This document shows positions 1-4,632 of a DNA stretch of 5,723 nt, in pieces. The DNA comes from Pseudomonadota bacterium. Lineage in GTDB: Bacteria > Desulfobacterota > Desulfovibrionia > Desulfovibrionales > Desulfovibrionaceae. Positions within the stretch are counted from its first letter, which is position 1. Every line of letters starts with the position of its first letter. The position numbers and the translations under genes are program-made. The stretch covers positions 1 through 5,723 of the forward strand of contig JAEXGX010000221.1 in NCBI GenBank assembly GCA_023450535.1, in the 5' to 3' direction. A model generated the notes under the pieces. It was not told the origin of the DNA and did not search any database. It saw nothing but the letters and a program-made list of their open reading frames with translations.

Positions 1-389
1 GGCAAGAGCAGTGCAAACACGCCCGGCCGCAGCAGCACGCGGGCCGTGGCAGCCGCTGTTTCCCGGAAAAATTCGGCGTCGTTTCCACCTTGTTCGGTGT
101 TGCGCTCGGAATCGAGGGCGAGGTTGCCCGCATCGATGACGTTCATGTATTCCTCGCCGTCCAGCACAGTCTGTACATCGGCCATGATCTGGTGGCTTTC
201 ATAGCATGCTTTGGCGGGGGTTCTGCTGACATAGGCCTGCACGAAAGCTTTGGCCCCGTGAGGCAAGGGGTACTCGCCTTCTGCCAGTTCCGCACCTTGG
301 GCTACTAAGCGTCTGACTTCTGCGCTTATTTCCTTCCATGCCGTGCCAAGGGGCCAGTATCCGGCATGTTCAAGCTTATCCAGAATCAT
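1..389 (-). CDS. YhcH/YjgK/YiaL family protein (DUF386), 3' end cut by window edge
   Basis: 129 codons are visible, starting MILDKLEHAGYWPLG. The family (E. coli YhcH/NanQ, YjgK, YiaL, EbgC) forms a small cupin-like beta barrel of about 150 residues that binds a metal. Members are linked to sugar metabolism, for example sialic acid anomerisation by NanQ. The diagnostic part is at residues 64-79, ESHQIMADVQTVLDGE, which holds the family pattern E-x-H-x4-D-x-Q (Glu64, His66, Asp71, Gln73). It is preceded by a GEYPL segment and followed by RPGVFALLL, where the family has its 'PGxFAIFFP' strand. The last 20-25 residues, including the usual His-x-Pro end, lie outside the window. The ATG at 389 is chosen because AAAGGT lies just upstream and the family homology begins close to it. 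No sugar gene is in view, so the substrate cannot be assigned. The gene appears monocistronic at its 5' side, being separated from the upstream small genes by a strong terminator. Confidence 0.85.
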   Translation of the reverse strand, partial: MILDKLEHAGYWPLGTAWKEISAEVRRLVAQGAELAEGEYPLPHGAKAFVQAYVSRTPAKACYESHQIMADVQTVLDGEEYMNVIDAGNLALDSERNTEQGGNDAEFFRETAAATARVLLRPGVFALLL

Positions 390-466
390 AAAGTTACCTT
401 TATATTTTCATATGTTATAAGAAAAACATAAAGAGCTTTCCCCATTGAAGAGGGGAGCAGGGGCGC

Positions 467-496
467 AGAATGCGACAGGGGAGGGAAACTTGTCAA
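467..496 (-). promoter_or_regulatory. Candidate sigma70 promoter of the YhcH-family gene
   Basis: On the minus strand a perfect -35 hexamer TTGACA (496-491) is followed after 18 nt by CATTCT (472-467), a weak -10 with 3 of 6 matches. It sits just past the T-tract of the terminator at 504-545, a sensible place for a new promoter. It would give a leader of about 70 nt. An alternative AT-rich -10 (TATAAC, 419-414) lacks a recognisable -35. Confidence 0.4.
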
Positions 497-503
497 GGAA
501 ATG

Positions 504-545
504 AAAAAAATGTCCGGCGAACATGAGGGGCATGATCGCCGGACA
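504..545 (-). terminator. Intrinsic terminator downstream of the small membrane genes
   Basis: A perfect 10-bp inverted repeat (TGTCCGGCGA at 511-520, TCGCCGGACA at 536-545) extends inward, after one T-T mismatch, by a further CATG/CATG pairing to a 5-nt CCCCT loop. On the minus strand the hairpin is followed directly by seven T (510-504). This is a textbook Rho-independent terminator. It ends transcription 25 nt after the final TGA of the readthrough frame at 570-776 and insulates the YhcH-family gene. Confidence 0.85.
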
Positions 546-569
546 GTAATATGAGGTGGAATTTTTTAG

Positions 570-776
570 TCAGGATTTATGTTCAGTATCCTCGGTTTTG
601 GGCGTGTCGGTTTTAGGGCCGTCAACCTTGGTTCTGTCAGCCTTGGGAGCTTGCCATGAACAGGCGTCACGCGCCTGGTTTCCCTGCCCTCAGGAGGGCA
701 GGATGCCCTTCTTGCGCAGGAAGATGACAAGCCCCAACACGGCGACAATAACTAGAATGTCTATCCACGAGTTCAT
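570..776 (-). CDS. Small single-pass membrane protein with in-frame TGA; candidate selenoprotein (68 aa), or a 28-aa peptide if TGA is a stop
   Basis: The ATG at 776 follows a strong Shine-Dalgarno, AAAGGAG (789-783). Residues 4-20 (WIDILVIVAVLGLVIFL) form one hydrophobic helix followed by RKK, which predicts an outside N-terminus and a cytoplasmic C-terminus. Codon 29 is TGA (692-690). Read conventionally the product is 28 aa, ending ILPS. The same frame then runs 39 more codons to a second TGA (572-570), beginning GQGNQARDACSWQAPKAD and ending in a hydrophilic Lys/Thr/Pro/Asp-rich tail with a repeated PKT[DE] unit. The intrinsic terminator follows 25 nt later. The neighbouring gene at 936-1115 has the same plan, and both place Cys at residue 39 and Trp two or three residues later. 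A 17-nt hairpin begins 12 nt after the TGA, as expected of a bacterial SECIS element. I do not recognise the family. The short gene is well supported. The extension is inference. A nonsense mutation, or a chance open frame, is the alternative. Confidence 0.55.
661..677 (-). promoter_or_regulatory. SECIS-like hairpin downstream of the TGA at 692-690
   Basis: In minus-strand RNA sense, CAGGCG and CGCCUG pair perfectly (6 bp) around a 5-nt loop, CGUGA. The stem starts 12 nt after the UGA and the loop 18 nt after it. The published bacterial SECIS consensus asks for a loop 16-37 nt from the UGA, a G in the first two loop positions, and an upper stem of at least 4 bp. All three hold (second loop base is G). 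It lacks the GGUC loop of E. coli fdhF, although SECIS loops vary between lineages. Confidence 0.4.
684..701 (-). repeat. Perfect inverted repeat enclosing the in-frame TGA
   Basis: CTGCCCT (701-695), a 4-nt loop CCTG, and AGGGCAG (690-684) form a 7-bp perfect hairpin on the minus strand, with the TGA codon spanning the loop and the first base of the 3' arm. No T-run follows, so it is not an intrinsic terminator. It could stall ribosomes at the UGA or compete with the downstream hairpin at 661-677. It may also be incidental. Confidence 0.5.
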
Positions 777-789
777 ATCCGGCTCCTTT

Positions 790-822
790 AAAAAAATGAA
801 TCCGCCCTGATACGAGCGGATT
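790..822 (-). terminator. Terminator or attenuator directly before the Shine-Dalgarno of the gene at 570-776
   Basis: On the minus strand AATCCGC (822-816), a 10-nt loop and GCGGATT (805-799) form a 7-bp stem, followed by CA and seven T (796-790). The T-run abuts AAAGGAG, the Shine-Dalgarno of the small membrane gene, only 13 nt before its ATG. No promoter can fit between hairpin and gene, so any transcript carrying the gene must first pass this structure. It may end the transcript of the upstream gene (936-1115), attenuate the downstream gene, or both. Confidence 0.65.
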
Positions 823-891
823 ACCCTCTATGTCATGCGTTGATCCATGATAAATGGCATGTCCGGCCAGGGAAAGTCTGCCCGTTCACGT

Positions 892-928
892 GTTTCTGAA
901 CATGTTCGCGCTGAAATACTTCAGAAAC
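892..928 (-). repeat. 9-bp inverted repeat in the spacer between the two small genes
   Basis: GTTTCTGAA (892-900) and TTCAGAAAC (920-928) are perfect inverted arms around 19 nt. On the minus strand the 5' arm can alternatively pair locally (CTGAA-GTAT-TTCAG), and the loop holds the palindrome GAACATGTTC, so two exclusive folds are possible. It starts 8 nt after the TAA of the gene at 936-1115. A six-T run (932-937) lies on the plus-strand side only, so on the minus strand it is not a standard terminator. The rest of the spacer (777-935) has no convincing open frame. Confidence 0.6.
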
Positions 929-935
929 TGATTTT

Positions 936-1115
936 TTATGAATTTTTGCTTTCCGCACTTTGAGCATAATTTTCATCCCCGGCTCCCGGCCAGGGGCAGC
1001 AGGCGCCTTCGTCGTCCTGCCCTTGGTGGCCGCATCAACAAGCGCGGCTTTTGGCCCAGCGTAGCGCAATCGCAAGAATGGCCACAGGAATGAGCATCAG
1101 CCAAGCGTATTCCAT
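936..1115 (-). CDS. Small single-pass membrane protein with Cys-TGA-Cys; candidate selenoprotein (59 aa), or a 26-aa peptide if TGA is a stop
   Basis: The ATG at 1115 is preceded at 8 nt by GGAGG (1128-1124). Residues 4-18 (AWLMLIPVAILAIAL) form a membrane helix, followed by the basic patch RWAKSR, again predicting a cytoplasmic C-terminus. Codon 27 is TGA (1037-1035). If it is a stop, the peptide is 26 aa and ends SRAC. If it is read through, the frame continues 32 codons to TAA (938-936), with a tail CGHQGQDDEGACCPWPGAGD and a polar end. The TGA is flanked by Cys on both sides (Cys26, Cys28) and followed by Cys39-Cys40 and Trp42. TGA between Cys codons in a Cys-rich tail is the typical setting of a redox or metal-binding selenocysteine. 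The overlapping minus frame that begins at a TTG at 1075 is not preferred: it has no Shine-Dalgarno and no family signal. I do not recognise the family. The small gene is fairly sure; the recoding is inferred. Confidence 0.6.
994..1022 (-). promoter_or_regulatory. SECIS-like hairpin downstream of the TGA at 1037-1035
   Basis: On the minus strand GGGCAG (1022-1017) pairs perfectly with CTGCCC (999-994), starting 12 nt after the UGA, exactly the distance seen in the other small gene. The first loop base is G, at 18 nt from the UGA, matching the bacterial SECIS position rule. The 17-nt loop is larger than usual. An alternative CAGG/CCTG pairing inside it makes a shorter loop but loses the leading G. 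This is weaker than the hairpin at 661-677. Confidence 0.35.
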
Positions 1116-1168
1116 GAGGGAATCCTCCAGAAAGACAACATTAAGGCGGGGTGTCCGCCGAGAAATGA

Positions 1169-1196
1169 TTTATCTCACAAGGAGGAAGCGAGTCAA
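1169..1196 (-). promoter_or_regulatory. Candidate sigma70 promoter of the small membrane gene pair
   Basis: TTGACT (1196-1191, 5 of 6 to the -35 consensus), a 16-nt spacer, and GATAAA (1174-1169, 4 of 6 to -10) lie just downstream of the fabI terminator and about 55 nt before the ATG at 1115. The leader would contain a small GGCGG/CCGCC hairpin (1145-1159). This is the only reasonable promoter I see for the gene at 936-1115. Confidence 0.45.
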
Positions 1197-1215
1197 TCAA
1201 AATCGCCCGCTATCG

Positions 1216-1253
1216 CCAGACAGGGCGCAGCCTCCCGGCTGTGCCCTGTCTGG
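1216..1253 (-). terminator. Long hairpin after fabI, probable terminator of the hisD-purC-fabI operon
   Basis: On the minus strand it starts 7 nt after the fabI stop codon. CCAGACAGGGC pairs with GCCCTGTCTGG (11 bp). After one A-C mismatch, CAGCC pairs with GGCTG around a GGGA tetraloop. The stem is very stable, but the only T-run (TTTT) comes about 12 nt later, so termination may be partial or rely on Rho or the hairpin alone. Confidence 0.65.
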
Positions 1254-1260
1254 GACGGAA

Positions 1261-2049
1261 TCAGTGTTTTTCAGGCATGACGGGTGTCAGGCCGATGGTC
1301 TGATAGCCGCTGTCCACGAACAATACATCGCCGGTTACGCCGGAGGCCAGATCCGAGGCCAGGAAAAGGGCTGCATTGCCAACCTGATCAATGGTCACGT
1401 TACGGCGCAGGGGCGAGAATCTCTCAATGTGGTCAAGGATGACGCGGAAGTCCGAGATGCCCGATGCGGCCAAGGTCTTGATCGGCCCGGCGCTGATGGC
1501 GTTGATGCGTACGCCCTTCTCGCCGAGGTCGGAGGCAAGGTAACGTACGGAAGCTTCCAGCGCGGCCTTGGCCACTCCCATGACATTGTAGTTGGGCACC
1601 AGTTTTTGCGCTCCGAAGTAGGTCATGCAGATGACCGAGGAGCCCTCGTTCATGAGCGGTTCAAAGGCACGGCACAACGCCACCAGTGAATAGGCGGAGA
1701 TGTCCAGGGCCACCTTGAAGCCGTCGCGAGAGGTGTCGAGATAGCGGCCCGCGAGTTCTTCCTTGGGCGCGTAGGCCACAGAGTGCACCAATACGTCTAT
1801 TTTGCCCCATTTTTCCTTCACCATTTCGGCGGCGGCGGCGATTTCCTCATCGCTGCTCACGTCGCAGGGAAAGGTGAATTCCCCGCCGAGTTCTTCGCTG
1901 ATGGGTTCGACGCGCTTTTTGAACGCATCTCCGGCATAACTGAAGGCGAGGCGCGCGCCTTCGCGGGCGAAAGCGGATGAAATGCCATAGGCGATACTGC
2001 GATTATTGGCGACGCCCATGATCAGGGCTTTTTTTCCTTCCAGCAACAT
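1261..2049 (-). CDS. fabI: Enoyl-[acyl-carrier-protein] reductase (NADH), FabI
   Basis: A 262-aa cytoplasmic enzyme, the usual length of FabI. It reduces the trans-2-enoyl-ACP double bond at the end of each cycle of type II fatty-acid synthesis. It is an atypical short-chain dehydrogenase. The N-terminal cofactor loop is MGVANNRSIAYGI (11-23), where FabI has GxxxxxSIAxG in place of the classical GxxxGxG. The catalytic set is Tyr144, Tyr154 and Lys161 (Y-x9-Y-x6-K, within MTYFGAQKLVPNYNVMGVAK), matching E. coli Tyr146, Tyr156 and Lys163. The substrate-loop signature SAGPIKTLAASGI is at 186-198. At the position of E. coli Gly93, where changes alter triclosan sensitivity, it has Ala92 (HSVAYAP), as I recall for Gram-positive FabI. 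The start at 2049 is supported by AGGGAG upstream. The gene lies 13 nt after the purC stop and is almost certainly co-transcribed with it. It is the last gene before the hairpin at 1216-1253. Confidence 0.97.
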   Translation of the reverse strand: MLLEGKKALIMGVANNRSIAYGISSAFAREGARLAFSYAGDAFKKRVEPISEELGGEFTFPCDVSSDEEIAAAAEMVKEKWGKIDVLVHSVAYAPKEELAGRYLDTSRDGFKVALDISAYSLVALCRAFEPLMNEGSSVICMTYFGAQKLVPNYNVMGVAKAALEASVRYLASDLGEKGVRINAISAGPIKTLAASGISDFRVILDHIERFSPLRRNVTIDQVGNAALFLASDLASGVTGDVLFVDSGYQTIGLTPVMPEKH

Positions 2050-2062
2050 GTACTCTCCCTGT

Positions 2063-2962
2063 TTACTGAATGTGGTTTCCGGTGATGAGATGATACGCTT
2101 GCAGGTATTTTTCCGTAGTGGTTTTTATGACGGTATCGGGCAGTGCAGGCGGGGGCGGAGTCTTGTCCCAGGGCTGCTCTTCCAGCCAGTCGCGCAGATA
2201 CTGCTTGTCGAAACTGGGCTGGCTCTTGCCCGGAGCATAATCCGCTGCAGACCAAAACCGGGAAGAATCCGGCGTGAGAACTTCGTCGATCAAGGTCAGT
2301 TCGCCATCCACCATGCCGAATTCAAACTTGGTGTCAGCGATGATGATACCCCGTCCGGCAGCGTATTCATTGGCCTGGCGATAGATGCTCATGGTCAGCT
2401 CCGCCACGGAACGGGCGTTTTCAACGCCGAGGAGTTTTTCTGTCTCGTGCTGGCTGATATTTTCGTCGTGCTGGCCGATTTCGGCCTTGGTGGACGGGGT
2501 GAAAAGGGGTTCGGGCAGCTGGGAGGATTCCTGCAGGCCAGCGGGCAGTTTGTGGCCGCAGACTTCACCCGTTTTCTTGTAATCCTTCCAGCTGGAACCG
2601 GCCAGATACCCGCGCACGATGCATTCCACAGGCAGAGGTTTGGCCTTTTTGGCCAGCAGGGAGCGGCCCGTCAGTTCGTCCCTGTAGGGCTGAAGTGCGG
2701 CAGGATAACGGCTGACGTCCGATTCCCTGATATGATTAGGCACGAGATGCGAGAAGCGCTTCATCCAGAACAGGGTGATCTGGTTGAGCACTACGCCTTT
2801 CATGGGAATGGGCGAGCTCATGATCACGTCAAAGGCCGACATGCGGTCTGTGGTGACAATGAGCAGGGTATCATCGTCGATATCGTAGATATCGCGCACT
2901 TTGCCGCGCGATATCAACGGAAATTCCCTGATGTTTGTCAGAGTCACGACAGGATGGTTCAT
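2063..2962 (-). CDS. purC: Phosphoribosylaminoimidazole-succinocarboxamide (SAICAR) synthase, PurC
   Basis: A 299-aa cytoplasmic enzyme that joins CAIR and aspartate with ATP to make SAICAR in purine synthesis. At about 300 residues it belongs to the longer form of the family (E. coli is about 237 aa). Visible signatures include the nucleotide-binding GKVRDIYDIDDDTLLIVTTD near the N-terminus (20-39), DRMSAFDVI (39-47), VECIVRGYLAGSSW (112-125), and the two family signatures IIIADTKFEFG (206-216) and LIDEVLTPDSSRFW (224-237). The ATG at 2962 has AAGGAAG upstream. It stands 119 nt after hisD, in a spacer with overlapping hairpins (3001-3032), and 13 nt before fabI. It may be read from the hisD promoter, from its own promoter, or both; no clear promoter is visible in the spacer. 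Nothing appears damaged. Confidence 0.97.
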   Translation of the reverse strand: MNHPVVTLTNIREFPLISRGKVRDIYDIDDDTLLIVTTDRMSAFDVIMSSPIPMKGVVLNQITLFWMKRFSHLVPNHIRESDVSRYPAALQPYRDELTGRSLLAKKAKPLPVECIVRGYLAGSSWKDYKKTGEVCGHKLPAGLQESSQLPEPLFTPSTKAEIGQHDENISQHETEKLLGVENARSVAELTMSIYRQANEYAAGRGIIIADTKFEFGMVDGELTLIDEVLTPDSSRFWSAADYAPGKSQPSFDKQYLRDWLEEQPWDKTPPPPALPDTVIKTTTEKYLQAYHLITGNHIQ

Positions 2963-3000
2963 CGAAACTTCCTTACGTATAAAGATCCGCTAACTATTGA

Positions 3001-3032
3001 GGCCATAATGGCCGGAACACTATGTTCCGGCC
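3001..3032 (-). repeat. Two overlapping perfect hairpins between hisD and purC
   Basis: On the minus strand GGCCGGAACA-TAG-TGTTCCGGCC (3032-3010) is a 10-bp perfect hairpin. Its last GGCC is also the 5' arm of a second one, GGCCA-TTA-TGGCC (3013-3001), so the two are mutually exclusive. There is no T-run on either strand, so it is not a canonical terminator. It may protect or process the mRNA between hisD and purC, or tune purC expression. Confidence 0.6.
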
Positions 3033-3081
3033 CTCTGGGGCGTACAGTGCGTTTGGGAAGCATGTGCGCCGTAATGTTTTT

Positions 3082-4395
3082 TTAGGCCCGCGGGCCGCGC
3101 AGTTCCACAGAGCGGGCATGCGCTTCCAGGCCTTCCAGCCGGGCGAGCCGGGCAATGGAGGAGGCGTGCCGCTCCGTAAAAGCCGCTGTGGCGGAGATGA
3201 TACTTGTTTTCTTGCAGAATGTCTGCACACCCAGAGCCGAGGCGTAGCGTGCGCTTCCCATGGTGGGCAGTACATGGTTCGGCCCCGCGTAGTAATCCCC
3301 TACCGGTTCGGCGGAGTGCTGGCCGAGGAACAGCGCTCCGGCATGACGTACTCTGGGCATGATGCCCCACGGATCCCGGGTGAGCACTTCCATATGTTCA
3401 GGGGCAATGGCGTTGGCCATGTCAATTCCCGTCTGCAGGTTGGGCACAAGGATGACAGCTCCCCAGTCGCGCAGCGAGGCGGCGGCGATATCCGCGCGGG
3501 GCAGATCCGCAATGCGGTAAGAGAGTGCTGTGATTACCCGGTCAGCCAGGGATGAACAATCCGTCACGCAGATGGCCGAGGCCAGCTTGTCGTGTTCCGC
3601 CTGGGAGAGCATGTCCGCCGCTATCCAGTCGGCCTGTGCTCCGTCGTCCGCGAGCACAAGAATTTCACTGGGGCCGGCGAGCATGTCGATGCCCACCTTG
3701 CCCTGTACCAGCTTCTTGGCCGTGGTGACGAAAATATTCCCTGGCCCGGCGATGACGTCTACGGAAGGGATGCTCGCCGTACCCTGAGCCAGCGCGGCGA
3801 TAGCCCAGGGGCCGCCGACGCGGTAGACTTCGGTGATATCCAGCAGATACGCGGCGGCCAGGATGTAGGGGTTGAGCGTTCCGTCCTCGCGTGGCGGCGA
3901 GGCCACGGCGATTTCCCGCACTCCGGCCACCTGCGCGGGCACCGCGCCCATGAGCAGGCTGGAAATAAGCGGGGTGTTGCCGCCTTGCCCGCCGGGCACA
4001 TACAGGCCCGCGCGGTCCACCGCTTCCACCTTCTGCCCCAGGACAGTGCCGTCCGGGCGGGTCATGAACCAGGAACGCTCCTTTTCAGCCTGGTGGAATT
4101 CACGGATGTGTGAGGCCGCTTCGGCAATGACGTCCAGTTCGTCGGGAGCGATGGTCGCAGCGGCCCGCTCCAGTTCCTGCGGCGATACAGCCAGAGGCGC
4201 TTCAAAGGTTGGGCAGTCAAAACGGCGAGTCTGTTCGATAACGGCTTCGTCGCCTCTGGCGGCGACATCATCCAAAATGGCGCGTGTCTGCGCCTCTACA
4301 GCGTCGCCAGGATTATGCCTTCCGGCAAGGCGCTGGAAAAATTCGAGGGCCGCCGGGTCATCGGCGGATTGTACTTTGAGCAGACGGCAGGACAT
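3082..4395 (-). CDS. hisD: Histidinol dehydrogenase, HisD
   Basis: A 437-aa zinc enzyme (E. coli 434 aa) that performs the last two steps of histidine synthesis, oxidising L-histidinol to L-histidine with two NAD+. All key residues are present and spaced as in E. coli: zinc ligands Gln265, His268 (in SQAEHD), Asp367 (in EPVGDYYAGPNH) and His426 (in GLEAHARSV); catalytic Glu333 and His334 (in AIAPEHMEV). The family signature region, VDVIAGPGNIFVTTAKKLV through GIDMLAGPSEI, spans 212-245. The segment GGPWAIAALAQGT (194-206) differs from the usual GGAQAIAALAYGT but lies outside the catalytic set. The ATG at 4395 has AAGGAG 8 nt upstream. It is the first gene of the hisD-purC-fabI set and is divergent from the hook gene. 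No other his gene is in view, so this is a dispersed histidine gene. Confidence 0.97.
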   Translation of the reverse strand: MSCRLLKVQSADDPAALEFFQRLAGRHNPGDAVEAQTRAILDDVAARGDEAVIEQTRRFDCPTFEAPLAVSPQELERAAATIAPDELDVIAEAASHIREFHQAEKERSWFMTRPDGTVLGQKVEAVDRAGLYVPGGQGGNTPLISSLLMGAVPAQVAGVREIAVASPPREDGTLNPYILAAAYLLDITEVYRVGGPWAIAALAQGTASIPSVDVIAGPGNIFVTTAKKLVQGKVGIDMLAGPSEILVLADDGAQADWIAADMLSQAEHDKLASAICVTDCSSLADRVITALSYRIADLPRADIAAASLRDWGAVILVPNLQTGIDMANAIAPEHMEVLTRDPWGIMPRVRHAGALFLGQHSAEPVGDYYAGPNHVLPTMGSARYASALGVQTFCKKTSIISATAAFTERHASSIARLARLEGLEAHARSVELRGPRA

Positions 4396-4444
4396 GGCAG
4401 AGACTCCTTGATTCCCGGATAGCCCTTAAAATAAGGGAAGTAAA

Positions 4445-4473
4445 AGCATGGAGACAGGAGGAGCGGCTGTCAA
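4445..4473 (-). promoter_or_regulatory. Candidate sigma70 promoter of hisD-purC-fabI
   Basis: A perfect -35 TTGACA (4473-4468), a 17-nt spacer and a -10 CATGCT (4450-4445, 3 of 6 matches) precede hisD. Start of transcription would fall near 4438, at an inverted repeat CCCTTA-TTT-TAAGGG (4437-4423) that could be an operator. The leader would be about 43 nt. No histidine-rich leader peptide is visible, so classical his attenuation is not suggested. Confidence 0.5.
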
Positions 4474-4541
4474 GCGATTTTTGCCGATTCTTCCCGTTCC
4501 GAACTGAGTGAAAGACGCTCTGTGCCCGGATTGTACGGATT

Positions 4542-4557
4542 TGGCACGTTTTGTGCA
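4542..4557 (+). promoter_or_regulatory. Sigma54 (RpoN) promoter of the flagellar hook gene
   Basis: TGGCACG-TTTT-GTGCA matches the sigma54 consensus TGGCACG-N4-TTGCW at every defined base but one. GG at 4543-4544 and GC at 4555-4556 have the required -24/-12 spacing. It lies about 75 nt before the hook ATG and points toward it. Sigma54 control of hook genes is established in many flagellated bacteria. No sigma28-type promoter is visible. Activator sites were not identified. Confidence 0.85.
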
Positions 4558-4593
4558 ATATCTGCCGCGAAAGTTCGTGCTCCGGCAGATATT
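4557..4593 (+). repeat. 11-bp perfect inverted repeat overlapping the start of the hook-gene transcript
   Basis: AATATCTGCCG (4557-4567) and CGGCAGATATT (4583-4593) are perfect inverted arms around 15 nt that include a small internal palindrome, CGAAAGTTCG. The left arm begins at the last base of the sigma54 -12 element, and transcription is expected near 4567-4568. Most of the left arm is therefore probably not transcribed, which favours a protein-binding operator over an RNA hairpin. Confidence 0.6.
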
Positions 4594-4632
4594 GCCGTAC
4601 GCGGACGCATTTTTCAGCAAGGAGTCCATGCC

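Noticed and set aside
566..748. 60-residue minus-strand open frame overlapping the first small membrane gene
   Set aside because: It is in a different frame, lacks a Shine-Dalgarno, and is Arg/Pro/Ser-rich like a shadow frame. The frame starting at 776 has a strong Shine-Dalgarno and a membrane helix.
556..810. 84-residue plus-strand open frame
   Set aside because: It is antisense to the small membrane gene and crosses the terminator-like hairpin at 790-822. It has no ribosome binding site.
842..880. Possible promoter for the small gene at 570-776 (TATCAT as -10 on the minus strand), and a TGGCC...GC sigma54-like match
   Set aside because: The -35 at the right distance matches only 3 of 6 bases, and the sigma54-like GG to GC spacing is 8 nt, not 10. 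Too weak to annotate.
833..1075. 80-residue minus-strand open frame overlapping the second small membrane gene
   Set aside because: It begins at a TTG with no Shine-Dalgarno, inside the better-supported frame that starts at 1115. An internal ATG at about 976 would give a 47-residue basic peptide, but with nothing recognisable in it.
1051..1689. 212-residue plus-strand open frame
   Set aside because: It is antisense to fabI and to the small gene at 936-1115, with no family features. It is a shadow of GC-rich coding sequence.
2006..3085. 359-residue plus-strand open frame
   Set aside because: It covers purC in antisense. PurC has all its signatures on the minus strand, and the plus frame resembles no protein I know.
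3085..3096. 12-bp palindrome GGCCCGCGGGCC beside a T-run at the end of hisD
   Set aside because: The T-run precedes it on the plus strand and is an A-run on the transcribed minus strand, so the order is wrong for a terminator. It encodes the last hisD codons.
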